Source: CAYRKT01 sp964425005
Lineage (GTDB): Bacteria > Synergistota > Synergistia > CAYRKT01
DNA: 22,141 bases
Reading direction: 5' to 3'
Assembly: GCA_964425005.1 (NCBI GenBank)
Contig: CAYRKT010000025.1
Location: 1 to 22,141 of the forward strand
A model generated the notes under the pieces. It was not told where the DNA came from. It was given only the letters and a program-made list of their open reading frames with translations, and made no database searches. A program made the position numbers and the translations under genes. Within the stretch, counting starts at the first letter, position 1, and every line of letters begins with the position of its first letter. Below, piece after piece: positions 14,542-22,099 of this stretch.

Positions 14542-15003
14542 ATGGCCGACAGGACCCTGGCGCAGAACAGGAAGGCGAGGCACGACTACCTGATACTCGA
14601 GACCTACGAGGCCGGCTTGGTGCTCACCGGCACGGAGATAAAGTCGGTGAGAGAAGGTTCCGTCAACCTGCGCGACGGATACGCCAAGTTCGAGGACGGG
14701 GAGCTTTGGCTCTACAACGTCCACATAGCTCCCTACGAGAAGGGGAGTCGCTACAACCACGATCCGCTGCGCCGAAGGAAGTTGCTCCTGCGCAAGGAGG
14801 AGCTCAGGAAGCTCATGGGCAAGGTGCAGCAAAAGGGTCTCACCCTGGTCCCCCTGCGCGTATACCTCAAGGACAACCGGTGGGCGAAGGTGGAGCTAGC
14901 TCTGGCCAGGGGCAAGACCAAGGCCGACAGGAGGGCCGACATAGCCGAGAGGGACGCCAGGAGGGAGCTCGAGCGGTTGAGGAAGGACGACTTCAGGGGC
15001 TAG
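14542..15003 (+). CDS. smpB: SsrA-binding protein SmpB
   Basis: A small basic cytoplasmic protein of 153 residues that binds tmRNA and delivers it to stalled ribosomes for trans-translation. Typical segments are all visible: NRKARHDY near the start, ETYEAGLVLTGTEIKS (about 22-37), NLRDGYAKF, LYNVHIAPYEKG, RRRKLLLRKEE and a C-terminal tail of alternating charged residues that enters the mRNA channel. The ATG at 14542 begins MADRTLAQN, as in other SmpB proteins; an in-frame TTG at 14521 is less likely. The upstream ribosome binding site (GGATGGTG, 14525-14532) is weaker than others in this window. Its tmRNA partner ssrA was not found here. The stop codon overlaps that of the next, convergent gene. 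Confidence 0.97.
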   Translation: MADRTLAQNRKARHDYLILETYEAGLVLTGTEIKSVREGSVNLRDGYAKFEDGELWLYNVHIAPYEKGSRYNHDPLRRRKLLLRKEELRKLMGKVQQKGLTLVPLRVYLKDNRWAKVELALARGKTKADRRADIAERDARRELERLRKDDFRG

Positions 15004-16034
15004 AGGGCTTCGTCCACCAGGGCCGGCGCCCTCTCCCTCCGCCAGAGGAGCTCTAGCTTCTTGAGCGACTCGAGCGGGGCAGGCCCCTTAGGCCCCAGGG
15101 ATGTTCCCCTCCTCGCCTTTCCGAACAGCGGGTGCTCGAAGTACCTGTCGTATCTGTCGTTCGCTATGGTCGCCACCCTGCGAGCGAAACCTCCTTTGAG
15201 CAGCTTCAGTGCCGCCGCCACGTTGGCCCCAGACGAGGGGCCCGCCGCTATCCCCTCGAGCTCCGCCAGCTCCCTGGTGACCCTTATAACCTCCTCGGTG
15301 TTCACCAGGACCACGCCGTCCACCAGGTCGAGCTCCAGGTTGTCGGGGATGAAGCCGTCGGATACCCCATCCACCACGTGGGGACCCCACATCCCCTTGG
15401 AGACCACGGGGCATTCTGCTGGCTCCACCAGGAAGGCCTTCGCGTCGGGCCTTCGTTCCTTCAGGCATCTAGCCACCCCGGTGAAGGTGCTGCCGCTTCC
15501 GTAGACGTCCACGAAGGCGTCTATTTCGCCTCCCAGCTGTTCGCACAGCTCTGGACCGAGCCACCTGTAGGAGCACTCCACGTAGGAGGGGTGGGAGTAC
15601 TGGTCGAGGAACAGGAACTTGCCGGGTTCAGATTCGAGGATATCCCTGGCCAGCCTCAAGGCCACGTCCATGTCGGCGTTGCCGCCCGGGGAGGGGATGA
15701 CCTGCGCCCCGAAGAGCTCGCACGTCCTCTTCACGTTTACGCCCACCTCCTCGGGGATCACCAGCACGACCCGATGTCCCATCAGGGCTCCCACGAAAGC
15801 GAGGGAGATCCCAGTGTTACCCGTGGTGGCCTCTAGCAGGGACATGCCCTCCTTCAAAAGGCCCTCCTCCAGGCTCCTCCTCACCACCCACAGGGCCACC
15901 CGGTCCTTCAAGCTCCCCGTGGGGTTGAAGCACTCCAACTTGAGGAAGAGCTCACCGTCGACTCCGTAGAGCTCGACGAGCCTTTTGAGCCTGACCGAGG
16001 GGGTGTTCCCTATGAGCTTTAAGAGCTCCCCCAT
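15000..16034 (-). CDS. PLP-dependent cysteine synthase / cystathionine beta-synthase family protein
   Basis: A fold-type II pyridoxal-phosphate enzyme of 344 residues, in the family that replaces or eliminates a beta substituent on serine derivatives. The lysine that binds PLP is K43 in NPTGSLKDR, and the cofactor asparagine loop is TTGNTG (70-75). The phosphate-binding loop reads GSGST where cysteine synthases usually have GTGGT. Near the end, ANDRYDRY stands where a serine (as in SGERY) normally contacts the pyridine ring. The C-terminus is longer than classical CysK (about 310). The start is ATG at 16034 behind GGGGGTGA. Substrate could be O-acetylserine, serine or another amino acid; the changes argue against a firm CysK call. 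No partner gene such as cysE is present. Confidence 0.85.
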   Translation of the reverse strand: MGELLKLIGNTPSVRLKRLVELYGVDGELFLKLECFNPTGSLKDRVALWVVRRSLEEGLLKEGMSLLEATTGNTGISLAFVGALMGHRVVLVIPEEVGVNVKRTCELFGAQVIPSPGGNADMDVALRLARDILESEPGKFLFLDQYSHPSYVECSYRWLGPELCEQLGGEIDAFVDVYGSGSTFTGVARCLKERRPDAKAFLVEPAECPVVSKGMWGPHVVDGVSDGFIPDNLELDLVDGVVLVNTEEVIRVTRELAELEGIAAGPSSGANVAAALKLLKGGFARRVATIANDRYDRYFEHPLFGKARRGTSLGPKGPAPLESLKKLELLWRRERAPALVDEAL

Positions 16035-16075
16035 CCCCTCACCCCCGGGCCCGAGGCCTAACTTTTAACGCCGAA

Positions 16076-16104
16076 AGCTTAGCACAGTTGGTACCTTTAG
16101 TCAA
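16076..16104 (-). promoter_or_regulatory. Promoter of the cysteine-synthase-family gene
   Basis: On the minus strand TTGACT (16104-16099) and TAAGCT (16081-16076) are separated by 17 bp. The first Ts of the -35 region are also the tail of the preceding hut operon terminator. The leader to the ATG at 16034 is about 35 nt. Confidence 0.7.
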
Positions 16105-16163
16105 AAGGGGAAGGGCTTCCTCCCGGTCCCCTCCCGCGGGACGGGAGAGAACGCCTTCCCCTT
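16103..16163 (-). terminator. Terminator of the hut operon
   Basis: A long two-part hairpin begins 5 nt after the fchA stop codon. The outer stem pairs 16105-16116 with 16153-16163 (one bulged G). The inner stem pairs 16120-16130 with 16138-16147 (one bulged G) around a 7-nt loop. On the minus strand the structure ends in CCCCTTTTG, a short T-run. Confidence 0.75.
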
Positions 16164-16168
16164 CCTCT

Positions 16169-16819
16169 TCAGTCCCCCTCGGGCATCAAATACTCCAACA
16201 CGTCCTCGAAGGTCTCCCTGGACTCCCTCTCCACCTCCCTGAGCAGCCTCTGCCCCTCGGAGGCGATCTCGGACTTCAGGGCTTCGTCCGAGAGCCCGTT
16301 CAGGTTTACCAGGGCGTTCAGGAAGGCTATCTCCGCTGCGGCCCTGGCGCAGGCTGCAGCGGCCGCCGCGTCCGTTATGGCGTTCTTGTTGCCCTTCATC
16401 TCCACCTCTGAGGCCAGCTCCACGAGCTTCCTCGAGAGCCTCAACACCTCCATGGGTGGCTCGCAGGCCCCCCGCAGAGCCCTCTCTATCGCCTCCTTCC
16501 TTTTTGCCCTCTCCTCCTCCGTGCCCTTGGGGAGCCTGTAAGCCTCCATCACCGCGTCGAAGGCCCTTGCGTCCTCCTCCATGAGGTCTAAAAGCCTTTT
16601 GGAGAGGTTTCCTGCCTCCTCGACTATCTCCCTCATCCTGGGCTCTAGATCCCTGTACTTATCCTTCCCCGTGGTCAGGGAAGCCACCATGGCCGAGAGG
16701 GCGGCGCTGAGGGCCCCGCAGAGGGCTCCCACCGTCCCCCCGCCGGGGGTGGGGGAGGGAGAGGCTATGGCCTTTATTAACTCCTCCGTCGTCATCGCTT
16801 CGAACCTAGTCCGAGACAT
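16169..16819 (-). CDS. fchA: Formimidoyltetrahydrofolate cyclodeaminase
   Basis: A cytoplasmic, mostly helical enzyme of 216 residues that closes 5-formimino-tetrahydrofolate to 5,10-methenyl-THF and releases ammonia. It corresponds to the cyclodeaminase half of the animal FTCD enzyme; here it is a separate gene. The N-terminal segment PSPTPGGGTVGALCGALSAA (about 21-40) is the family hallmark, and an alanine-rich helix (DAAAAAACARAAAEIAFLNA, about 150-169) follows later. The ATG at 16819 lies inside the end of hutI (14-nt overlap), with GGGGTGA about 9 nt upstream. It is the last gene of the hut operon, before a long terminator hairpin. Confidence is high from sequence and from its position after hutI and ftcD. 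Confidence 0.93.
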   Translation of the reverse strand: MSRTRFEAMTTEELIKAIASPSPTPGGGTVGALCGALSAALSAMVASLTTGKDKYRDLEPRMREIVEEAGNLSKRLLDLMEEDARAFDAVMEAYRLPKGTEEERAKRKEAIERALRGACEPPMEVLRLSRKLVELASEVEMKGNKNAITDAAAAAACARAAAEIAFLNALVNLNGLSDEALKSEIASEGQRLLREVERESRETFEDVLEYLMPEGD

Positions 16820-18059
16820 GCACTAGCTCACCCCTCTTGTAGACCATCCTCACGGGAGCGCTTCCCAAGCGGTACGCCAACGCCGCAGGCGTCTTTCCGT
16901 CCAGCACCAGGAAGTCCGCCTGTTTTCCGGGCTCGAGGCTTCCCACCAGGCTGGCCATCCCTACGGCGTGGGCGGCGTTGAGGGTGGAGGCCACCAGGGC
17001 CTCCTCCGGCGACATCCCCATCCTGAGGACCGAGAGGGCGAACACGAGGGGCATGGACTCGCAGTAGGAGGAGCCGGGGTTGCAGTCCGTGGATATGGCC
17101 ACCGGAACCCCCAGGTCTATCATCCTCCTGGCGTCGGCGAAGGGCTTTCTCAGGCTCAGGGCCGTGGCGGGAAGCAGGACGCCCACCACCTCCGCCTCCG
17201 CCATCGCCCTCAAGCCCTCCTCTGAGGCCGCCAGCAGGTGGTCGGCGGATTTGACCCTGAGCTTGGCGGCCAGCTTAGCCCCGCCCATGTCCTCTATCTC
17301 GTCGGCGTGCATCTTAGCGCCCAGGCCCAGCTCCTGGGCCCTCCTCAGGATCCTCTCGGTCTGTTCGAGGTCGAAGACGCCGTTCTCGCAGAAGACGTCG
17401 CAGAACCTGGCTATGCCCTGGGAGGCCACCCTGGGCAGCATCTCGTCGCAGATGAGGTCCACGTAGGCCTCCTTCCTGTCCTTGAACTCAGGAGGGAAGG
17501 CGTGGGCGCCCATGAAGGTGGGGACCACGTCGACGGGAAGCTCACTGGGTATCCGCGATATCACCTCGAGCATGGCGAGCTCGGTCTCTGGATCAAGCCC
17601 GTATCCGGACTTGATCTCCACGGTGGTGGTCCCCATGGAGAGGGCTTTTCTCACGTTCCTCCTGGTCCACTCCAGGAGCGCCTCCCTCGGGGAGGACCTC
17701 ACCGCCCTCACGGTGGAGAGTATCCCCCCTCCGGCCTGGAGGATCTCCATGTAGGTGGCGCCCCTGAGCCTCATGGCGAACTCCTCCTCCCTGGTCCCCA
17801 CGAAGCACATGTGGGTGTGAGGGTCCACGAAGCCGGGCACCACGCACCTCCCCTCCAGGTCCACCCTCTCCTCCACCTCAGAAGGAGACAGGCGGGATAG
17901 GACCTCGTCCTCGGGGCCTGCCTCCTTTATGATACCCCCCTCGACCAGGAGAGCGCCCCTCTCGAAGGAGAGGAGCGCTCCCTGTCCCTTGCCCCTGAGG
18001 GGTTTCCCTTCGTCCTTCGGCGTGAAGATCCTGGCGTTGAGGAAGAGTTTCCTGGACAC
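16806..18059 (-). CDS. hutI: Imidazolonepropionase
   Basis: A cytoplasmic amidohydrolase of 417 residues that opens 4-imidazolone-5-propionate to N-formimino-L-glutamate. The TIM-barrel metal site reads H81-T-H83 in VDPHTHMCFVG, H251 in KMHADEIED and D325 in ISTDCNPGSS; the GATYMEILQAGGGIL segment (about 100-114) is specific to this family. The length is standard (about 400-420). The start is GTG at 18059, and its first base is the last base of the ftcD stop codon (TAGTG), so translation is tightly coupled. Downstream it overlaps fchA by 14 nt. It is the middle enzyme of the operon and links HutU to FtcD. Confidence 0.97.
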   Translation of the reverse strand: MSRKLFLNARIFTPKDEGKPLRGKGQGALLSFERGALLVEGGIIKEAGPEDEVLSRLSPSEVEERVDLEGRCVVPGFVDPHTHMCFVGTREEEFAMRLRGATYMEILQAGGGILSTVRAVRSSPREALLEWTRRNVRKALSMGTTTVEIKSGYGLDPETELAMLEVISRIPSELPVDVVPTFMGAHAFPPEFKDRKEAYVDLICDEMLPRVASQGIARFCDVFCENGVFDLEQTERILRRAQELGLGAKMHADEIEDMGGAKLAAKLRVKSADHLLAASEEGLRAMAEAEVVGVLLPATALSLRKPFADARRMIDLGVPVAISTDCNPGSSYCESMPLVFALSVLRMGMSPEEALVASTLNAAHAVGMASLVGSLEPGKQADFLVLDGKTPAALAYRLGSAPVRMVYKRGELVHVSD

Positions 18060-18973
18060 TACCCCTCACCGCCCATCAGGTCCAGCAGGCGGGCCTCTAT
18101 TATCTGGTCTGCGCTGAGGGAGTGCATCCCCATGTAGTACTTTAGGGAGTCGACCAGAGCCGGGAGGGGAGCGAGCCCGTAGATCTCGGTCTCCGCCACC
18201 TCAACCCCCCAGCGCCTGGCCTCCATCCTCACCATCTCCAGGACCCTGTAGAGGGGGTTCTTCTCGTGGTCCACCACGTTGACGGAGACCTGCACCATGC
18301 CCCTCTCCTCCAGGGTCAGGCCGATGGCCTTTACGGAGGAGAGCCCGCCGCTGGAAGCCCTTATAGCCTTGGCTATCTCCTTGGCTATCTCTACGTCGGT
18401 GGTCCTCAGGTTCACGTTGAAGGCTATGAGGGGCTTTCTCGCCCCCACCACCGTCGCGCCTGCGGTGGGATGTATCCTGGGCTCTCCCACGTCTGGGTGC
18501 CTCTCGGGGTTTTTTATCTCCGTCTTGAGCGCCTCGAACTGCCCCCTCCTTATGACCTCGAGCCTCCTCCTTTCGGGTCTCAAGGCCGCCTCCTCGTAGA
18601 AGTAGACCGGTATGTCTAGCTCTTCGTTCAGCGTCCTGCCGAAGTCGTGGGCGAGCCTGACGCACTCCTCCATGGAGGCGTTCTTTATGGGGACGAAGGG
18701 AACCACGTCCAGGGCGCCTATCCTGGGATGCTCCCCCTGGTGTGCGTTCAGGTCTATCCTCTCCACGGCCACCTTGGCCGCCTGGAGCAGCGCGCTCTTT
18801 AAGGGCTCATCGTCCCCTACGACGGAGACGACGAGCCTGTTGTGGTCGGGGTCAGCCCTGTAGTCCAGCAGGTGACATCCGGGCGTCCTCCTGAAGGGTT
18901 CGACCAGCGCTTCGATCACTTCGCTCCTTCTTCCCTCGCTGAAGTTGGGGACGCACTCTATCAGTCTTCGCAA
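18059..18973 (-). CDS. ftcD: Glutamate formimidoyltransferase
   Basis: A cytoplasmic transferase of 304 residues that moves the formimino group from N-formiminoglutamate to tetrahydrofolate and yields glutamate. It starts with the typical IECVPNFSEG, followed by DPDHNRLVVSVVG (about 38-50) and HPRIGALDVVPFVP (about 80-93). A VGARKPLIAFNVNL segment (about 175-188) lies at the junction of the N and C subdomains. It is the stand-alone transferase, without the cyclodeaminase part, which is encoded by fchA. The frame stays open far upstream over hutU, but homology begins at the TTG at 18973. That TTG is behind AAGGGGGA (7-nt spacing) and overlaps the end of hutU by 13 nt. Confidence 0.95.
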   Translation of the reverse strand: MRRLIECVPNFSEGRRSEVIEALVEPFRRTPGCHLLDYRADPDHNRLVVSVVGDDEPLKSALLQAAKVAVERIDLNAHQGEHPRIGALDVVPFVPIKNASMEECVRLAHDFGRTLNEELDIPVYFYEEAALRPERRRLEVIRRGQFEALKTEIKNPERHPDVGEPRIHPTAGATVVGARKPLIAFNVNLRTTDVEIAKEIAKAIRASSGGLSSVKAIGLTLEERGMVQVSVNVVDHEKNPLYRVLEMVRMEARRWGVEVAETEIYGLAPLPALVDSLKYYMGMHSLSADQIIEARLLDLMGGEG

Positions 18974-20697
18974 CTCAGATCCCCCTTCCTGGCCGGATCG
19001 CCCGGGAGGTCCTGGCACATCATCGGTATCTTGACGCCCCTCTCGAGGGCGGTCTGAACCGCTATGTCGTAGCCCGCGTCCACGTGCCTTATGACGCCCA
19101 TGGCTGGGTCGTTGCGGAGCACCGTGGAGACCCTGAACTCGCCCTCCTCCGTGCCGTCGGCCACCGTGACCTGGCCGGCGTGCAGGGAGTAGCCGATGCC
19201 CACGCCGCCGCCGTGGTGGAAGGACACCCAGCTGGCCCCGGAGGCCACGTTCACCATGCAGTTGAGGATGGGCCAGTCGCCCACCGCGTCGGAGCCATCG
19301 GCCATGGCCTCGGTCTCCCTGTAAGGGGAGGCCACCGAGCCGCAGTCCAGGTGGTCCCTGCCTATGACTATCGGGGCCTTCACGACGCCCCTCCTCACCA
19401 GGTCGTTGAAGATCCGCCCGGCCCTGTCGCGCTCGCCGTATCCGAGCCAACATATCCTGGCGGGAAGGCCCATGTGCTTGACCTTCTTCTCGGCCATCTG
19501 GAGCCACCTGACCATGTGCTTCTTCTCAGGGAAGGCCTCCATCAGGGCGTGGTCGGTGGCTATTATGTCCTCTGGGTCGCCGGACAGCGCCACCCACCTG
19601 AAGGGTCCCTCTCCCCTGCAGAAGAGCGGCCTGATGTAAGCGGGGACGAAACCGGGGAAGTTGAAGGCGTCCTTCACGCCCCTCTTGAGGGCCTGCCCCC
19701 TTATGTTGTTGCCGTAGTCGAACACCACGGCTCCCATCCTCTGGAGGTCCAGCATGGCCCGCACGTGCCTGGCTATGGAGTCCAGCGCCATCTCCTTGTA
19801 TCTGGCTGGATCGGTCCTCCTGAGCTCCAGGGCCTCCTCGTAGGGGATCCCGGCGGGCACGTACCCGCCCAGCTCGTCGTGGGCCGAGGTCTGGTCGGTC
19901 ACCACGTCGGGAACTATGCCCCTTCTCACGAACTCCGGGAAGATGTCGGCTGCGTTGCCCAGAAGCCCTATGGACAGAGGTCTGCCCTCCTCCATCGCCC
20001 TCCTGGCCATGGCCAGGGCCTCGTCCAGGGAGGTGGCCATCTCGTCCAGGTATGCGGTCTTGAGCCTCCTCTCTATCCTGTGCCTGTCCACCTCAACGCA
20101 TATGGCGACCCCCTCGTTCATGGTGACCGCCAGGGGCTGGGCCCCGCCCATGCCGCCCAGGCCCGCGGTGAGCACCAGCTTACCCCTCAGGGTGCCGCCG
20201 AAGTGCTTGTTGGCCACGGCCGCGAAGGTCTCGTAGGTCCCCTGCAGGATGCCCTGGGTCCCTATGTATATCCAGGAGCCGGCCGTCATCTGGCCGTACA
20301 TGATGAGCCCCTTCTTCTCCAGCTCGCGGAAGTAGTCCCAGTTCGCCCAGTTGGGCACCAGATTGGCGTTGGCTATCAGGACCCTGGGCGCTAGTCTGTG
20401 GGTCTTGAGTATCCCGACCGGCTTGCCCGACTGCACCAGAAGGGTCTCGTCGTCCTCCAGAGCCAGGAGGCTCTTGACTATGGCGTCGAAGCACTCCCAG
20501 TTCCTGGCCGCCTTGCCGGTTCCGCCGTACACTATGAGTTCCTGGGGCTTTTCCGCCACGTCCGGGTCTAGGTTGTTGCAAAGCATCCTCAGGGCTGCCT
20601 CCTGCTGCCAGCCCTTGCAGTGGAGCTTGTTGCCCCTGGGGGCGCGGACCTCCCTGGGTTTGCCGCTTCCCACCTTGAGCTCCTCTAGGATACCCAT
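18961..20697 (-). CDS. hutU: Urocanate hydratase
   Basis: This 578-residue cytoplasmic enzyme adds water to urocanate to give 4-imidazolone-5-propionate, using a tightly bound NAD+ as electrophile. Hallmarks are YGGTGKAARNWE (about 58-69), QSGKPVG, the NAD-binding GLGGMGGAQP (about 178-187), DQTSAHDELGGY, YIRPLFCRGEGPF (C360) and the glycine-rich HHGGGVGIGYS. Length and motifs are those of a full, intact enzyme. The ATG at 20697 has AGGGAGGTG at 20714-20706 with 8-nt spacing. It is the first enzyme of the operon, after the binding-protein gene and an intergenic hairpin. Histidine ammonia-lyase, which would make its substrate, is not in the window. Confidence 0.98.
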   Translation of the reverse strand: MGILEELKVGSGKPREVRAPRGNKLHCKGWQQEAALRMLCNNLDPDVAEKPQELIVYGGTGKAARNWECFDAIVKSLLALEDDETLLVQSGKPVGILKTHRLAPRVLIANANLVPNWANWDYFRELEKKGLIMYGQMTAGSWIYIGTQGILQGTYETFAAVANKHFGGTLRGKLVLTAGLGGMGGAQPLAVTMNEGVAICVEVDRHRIERRLKTAYLDEMATSLDEALAMARRAMEEGRPLSIGLLGNAADIFPEFVRRGIVPDVVTDQTSAHDELGGYVPAGIPYEEALELRRTDPARYKEMALDSIARHVRAMLDLQRMGAVVFDYGNNIRGQALKRGVKDAFNFPGFVPAYIRPLFCRGEGPFRWVALSGDPEDIIATDHALMEAFPEKKHMVRWLQMAEKKVKHMGLPARICWLGYGERDRAGRIFNDLVRRGVVKAPIVIGRDHLDCGSVASPYRETEAMADGSDAVGDWPILNCMVNVASGASWVSFHHGGGVGIGYSLHAGQVTVADGTEEGEFRVSTVLRNDPAMGVIRHVDAGYDIAVQTALERGVKIPMMCQDLPGDPARKGDLSCED

Positions 20698-20722
20698 TGC
20701 CGCTACACCTCCCTTTCTCTAA

Positions 20723-20749
20723 CAGGGGGGGAGCTTCGCTCCCCCCCTG
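20723..20749 (-). terminator. Hairpin between binding protein and hutU
   Basis: A 12-bp near-pure GC stem (CA plus seven G plus AGC, closed by its exact complement) with a TTC loop occupies the 65-nt gap. On the minus strand it is followed by TTAGAG, not a T-run. It is therefore more likely a partial terminator or an mRNA 3'-end stabiliser than a full stop. It would let the receptor be made in excess over the Hut enzymes. Confidence 0.7.
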
Positions 20750-20762
20750 CGCTCTCACCTCG

Positions 20763-21908
20763 TCAATGCCTTGGGGTTATGATGGCGGGGTCGTCCACCA
20801 CGCCGAAGAACTTGAAGTCGCCGCCCTTGACTATCTGGACCTGGACGGGCTTTACCACCTCGCCGATCTCGGTGAAGCCGTTGATGACGCCGGTGAGCCC
20901 GTCGAAGCCCTTGGTCTCAGCTATGGCCTTTCTGACCTTGTCGGGCTCGGTCGTCCCAGCCCTCCTGATGGCGTCCACTATTATCATGAAGGCGTCGTAG
21001 GCGGATGCGCCAACCATGTCGGGTATTATGTTGTATCTGGCCTTGTACTCCTTCACGAACTCCTGGACGACGGGTCTGGGATCGTCCCTGTTGAGGTTGG
21101 TGACTATTATGACCCCCTCAGCTGCATCCCCGGCGATCTCCAGGAACTTGGGCGAGTCGAAGCCCTCCTCCCCGAGGATCTGGACGTTGAGCCCTATCTC
21201 CTTGGCCTGCCTCACGATGTTGCCGGCCTGAGCGTAGTAGCCCGCCACGAAGATCAAGTCGGGCTTGGCCTCCTTTATCGCCGATAGGTAGGGCTTGTAG
21301 TCCTTCTCCGCGAGGGGATACAGCTTCTCGTATACCACCTCGACGCCCTTGTCCTGCACGTACTTCCTGAAGCCCTCGTCCAGGGTCCTGCCGAAGTCGT
21401 TGTCCATGGTGAGTATGGCCACCCTCTTGGCCTTCAGCATCTCCACCGCCACGTGGCCGGCAGCGGCCCCCTCGACGGTCCCCAGGAACCCGTTCCTGAA
21501 GCAGTACTCGCCGGCCTTGGTTATGTCGGGATGGACCGCGTACGCCGCCACAAGGGGTATCCTGGACTCCTGGAATATGGGGGCCACAGCCCTGGTGGGC
21601 ATGCTGTAGGACCCACCCACGGCGGCGACCACCTTGTCCTTCTCTATCAGCTTATAGGCTACGGCCACCGCCTCCTTGGGATCGGTCCTGTCGTCGTAGT
21701 AGACCAGCTCCACCTTCTTGCCCAGCACCCCACCGGCGGCGTTGACCCTGTCCACCGCTATCTTTACGGCGTTGAGCACGCTCAACCCGTCAGCGGCGGC
21801 AGGGCCAGTGAGCGGCACCAGGAGCCCTATCTTCACCGTCTCCTGGGCCAGGGCAGGACAGGACAACGCCAACGCCGCAGCCAAAGCCAGCAACCAAGAC
21901 CTCCTCAC
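20763..21908 (-). CDS. ABC transporter substrate-binding protein, branched-chain amino acid (LivK) type
   Basis: A periplasmic receptor of 381 residues for an amino acid or related compound. The signal peptide is clear: MRRS, an alanine/leucine core, and a cut after A21 (ALA before QETVK). The mature protein starts with KIGLLVPLTGPAAADG, the usual type I receptor opening, followed by AVDRVNAAGGVLGKKVELVYYDD and the VGGSYSMPTRAVAPIF ligand-loop region. The start is GTG at 21908, 7 nt behind GGGAGGTG. It heads the operon with the hut genes, so histidine, urocanate or a similar ligand is plausible, but the residues do not prove it. No permease or ATPase genes are adjacent within the window. Confidence 0.92.
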   Translation of the reverse strand: MRRSWLLALAAALALSCPALAQETVKIGLLVPLTGPAAADGLSVLNAVKIAVDRVNAAGGVLGKKVELVYYDDRTDPKEAVAVAYKLIEKDKVVAAVGGSYSMPTRAVAPIFQESRIPLVAAYAVHPDITKAGEYCFRNGFLGTVEGAAAGHVAVEMLKAKRVAILTMDNDFGRTLDEGFRKYVQDKGVEVVYEKLYPLAEKDYKPYLSAIKEAKPDLIFVAGYYAQAGNIVRQAKEIGLNVQILGEEGFDSPKFLEIAGDAAEGVIIVTNLNRDDPRPVVQEFVKEYKARYNIIPDMVGASAYDAFMIIVDAIRRAGTTEPDKVRKAIAETKGFDGLTGVINGFTEIGEVVKPVQVQIVKGGDFKFFGVVDDPAIITPRH

Positions 21909-21940
21909 CGCAGATCACCTCCCAATCGAGATTCAGCTAA

Positions 21941-21969
21941 ATTTTACAGCGCGTGAACATTACTTACAA
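21941..21969 (-). promoter_or_regulatory. Promoter of the LivK-hut operon
   Basis: On the minus strand TTGTAA (21969-21964) and TAAAAT (21946-21941) are separated by 17 bp. The leader to the GTG at 21908 is about 27 nt and carries GGGAGGTG. I see no clear operator palindrome around it. Confidence 0.72.
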
Positions 21970-22069
21970 GGAAGGCGCGGCCAACTGGAACCATATTTTT
22001 AGAGGATCTGGATCGGAGGGGCGAGGACGATCGAATTTCGTTCTGCTTTTCTTGATACTTAACCCCCTC

Positions 22070-22099
22070 TTGACACTTGGTGGGCTCCGGTGGTATTAT
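22070..22099 (+). promoter_or_regulatory. Rightward promoter at the window edge
   Basis: A perfect TTGACA (22070-22075) and TATTAT (22094-22099) are 18 bp apart, reading out of the window. The start would be near 22106. The strength resembles the tRNA promoters of this window. The transcribed gene lies outside; the region 21970-22069 between this and the hut promoter shows no gene. Confidence 0.75.

Noticed and set aside
18974..19507. Upstream extension of the ftcD frame into hutU
   Set aside because: FtcD homology starts at IECVPNFSEG; the extension is arginine/glycine-rich noise over hutU.
19084..20394. 436-residue open frame opposite hutU
   Set aside because: HutU is unmistakable on the other strand; the translation here is rich in G, H, V and P with no family resemblance.
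20763..21908. Lipoprotein signal in the LivK-type receptor (C17)
   Set aside because: The residues before C17 (A-L-S) do not fit the lipobox well, while ALA before Q22 is a good signal peptidase I site.
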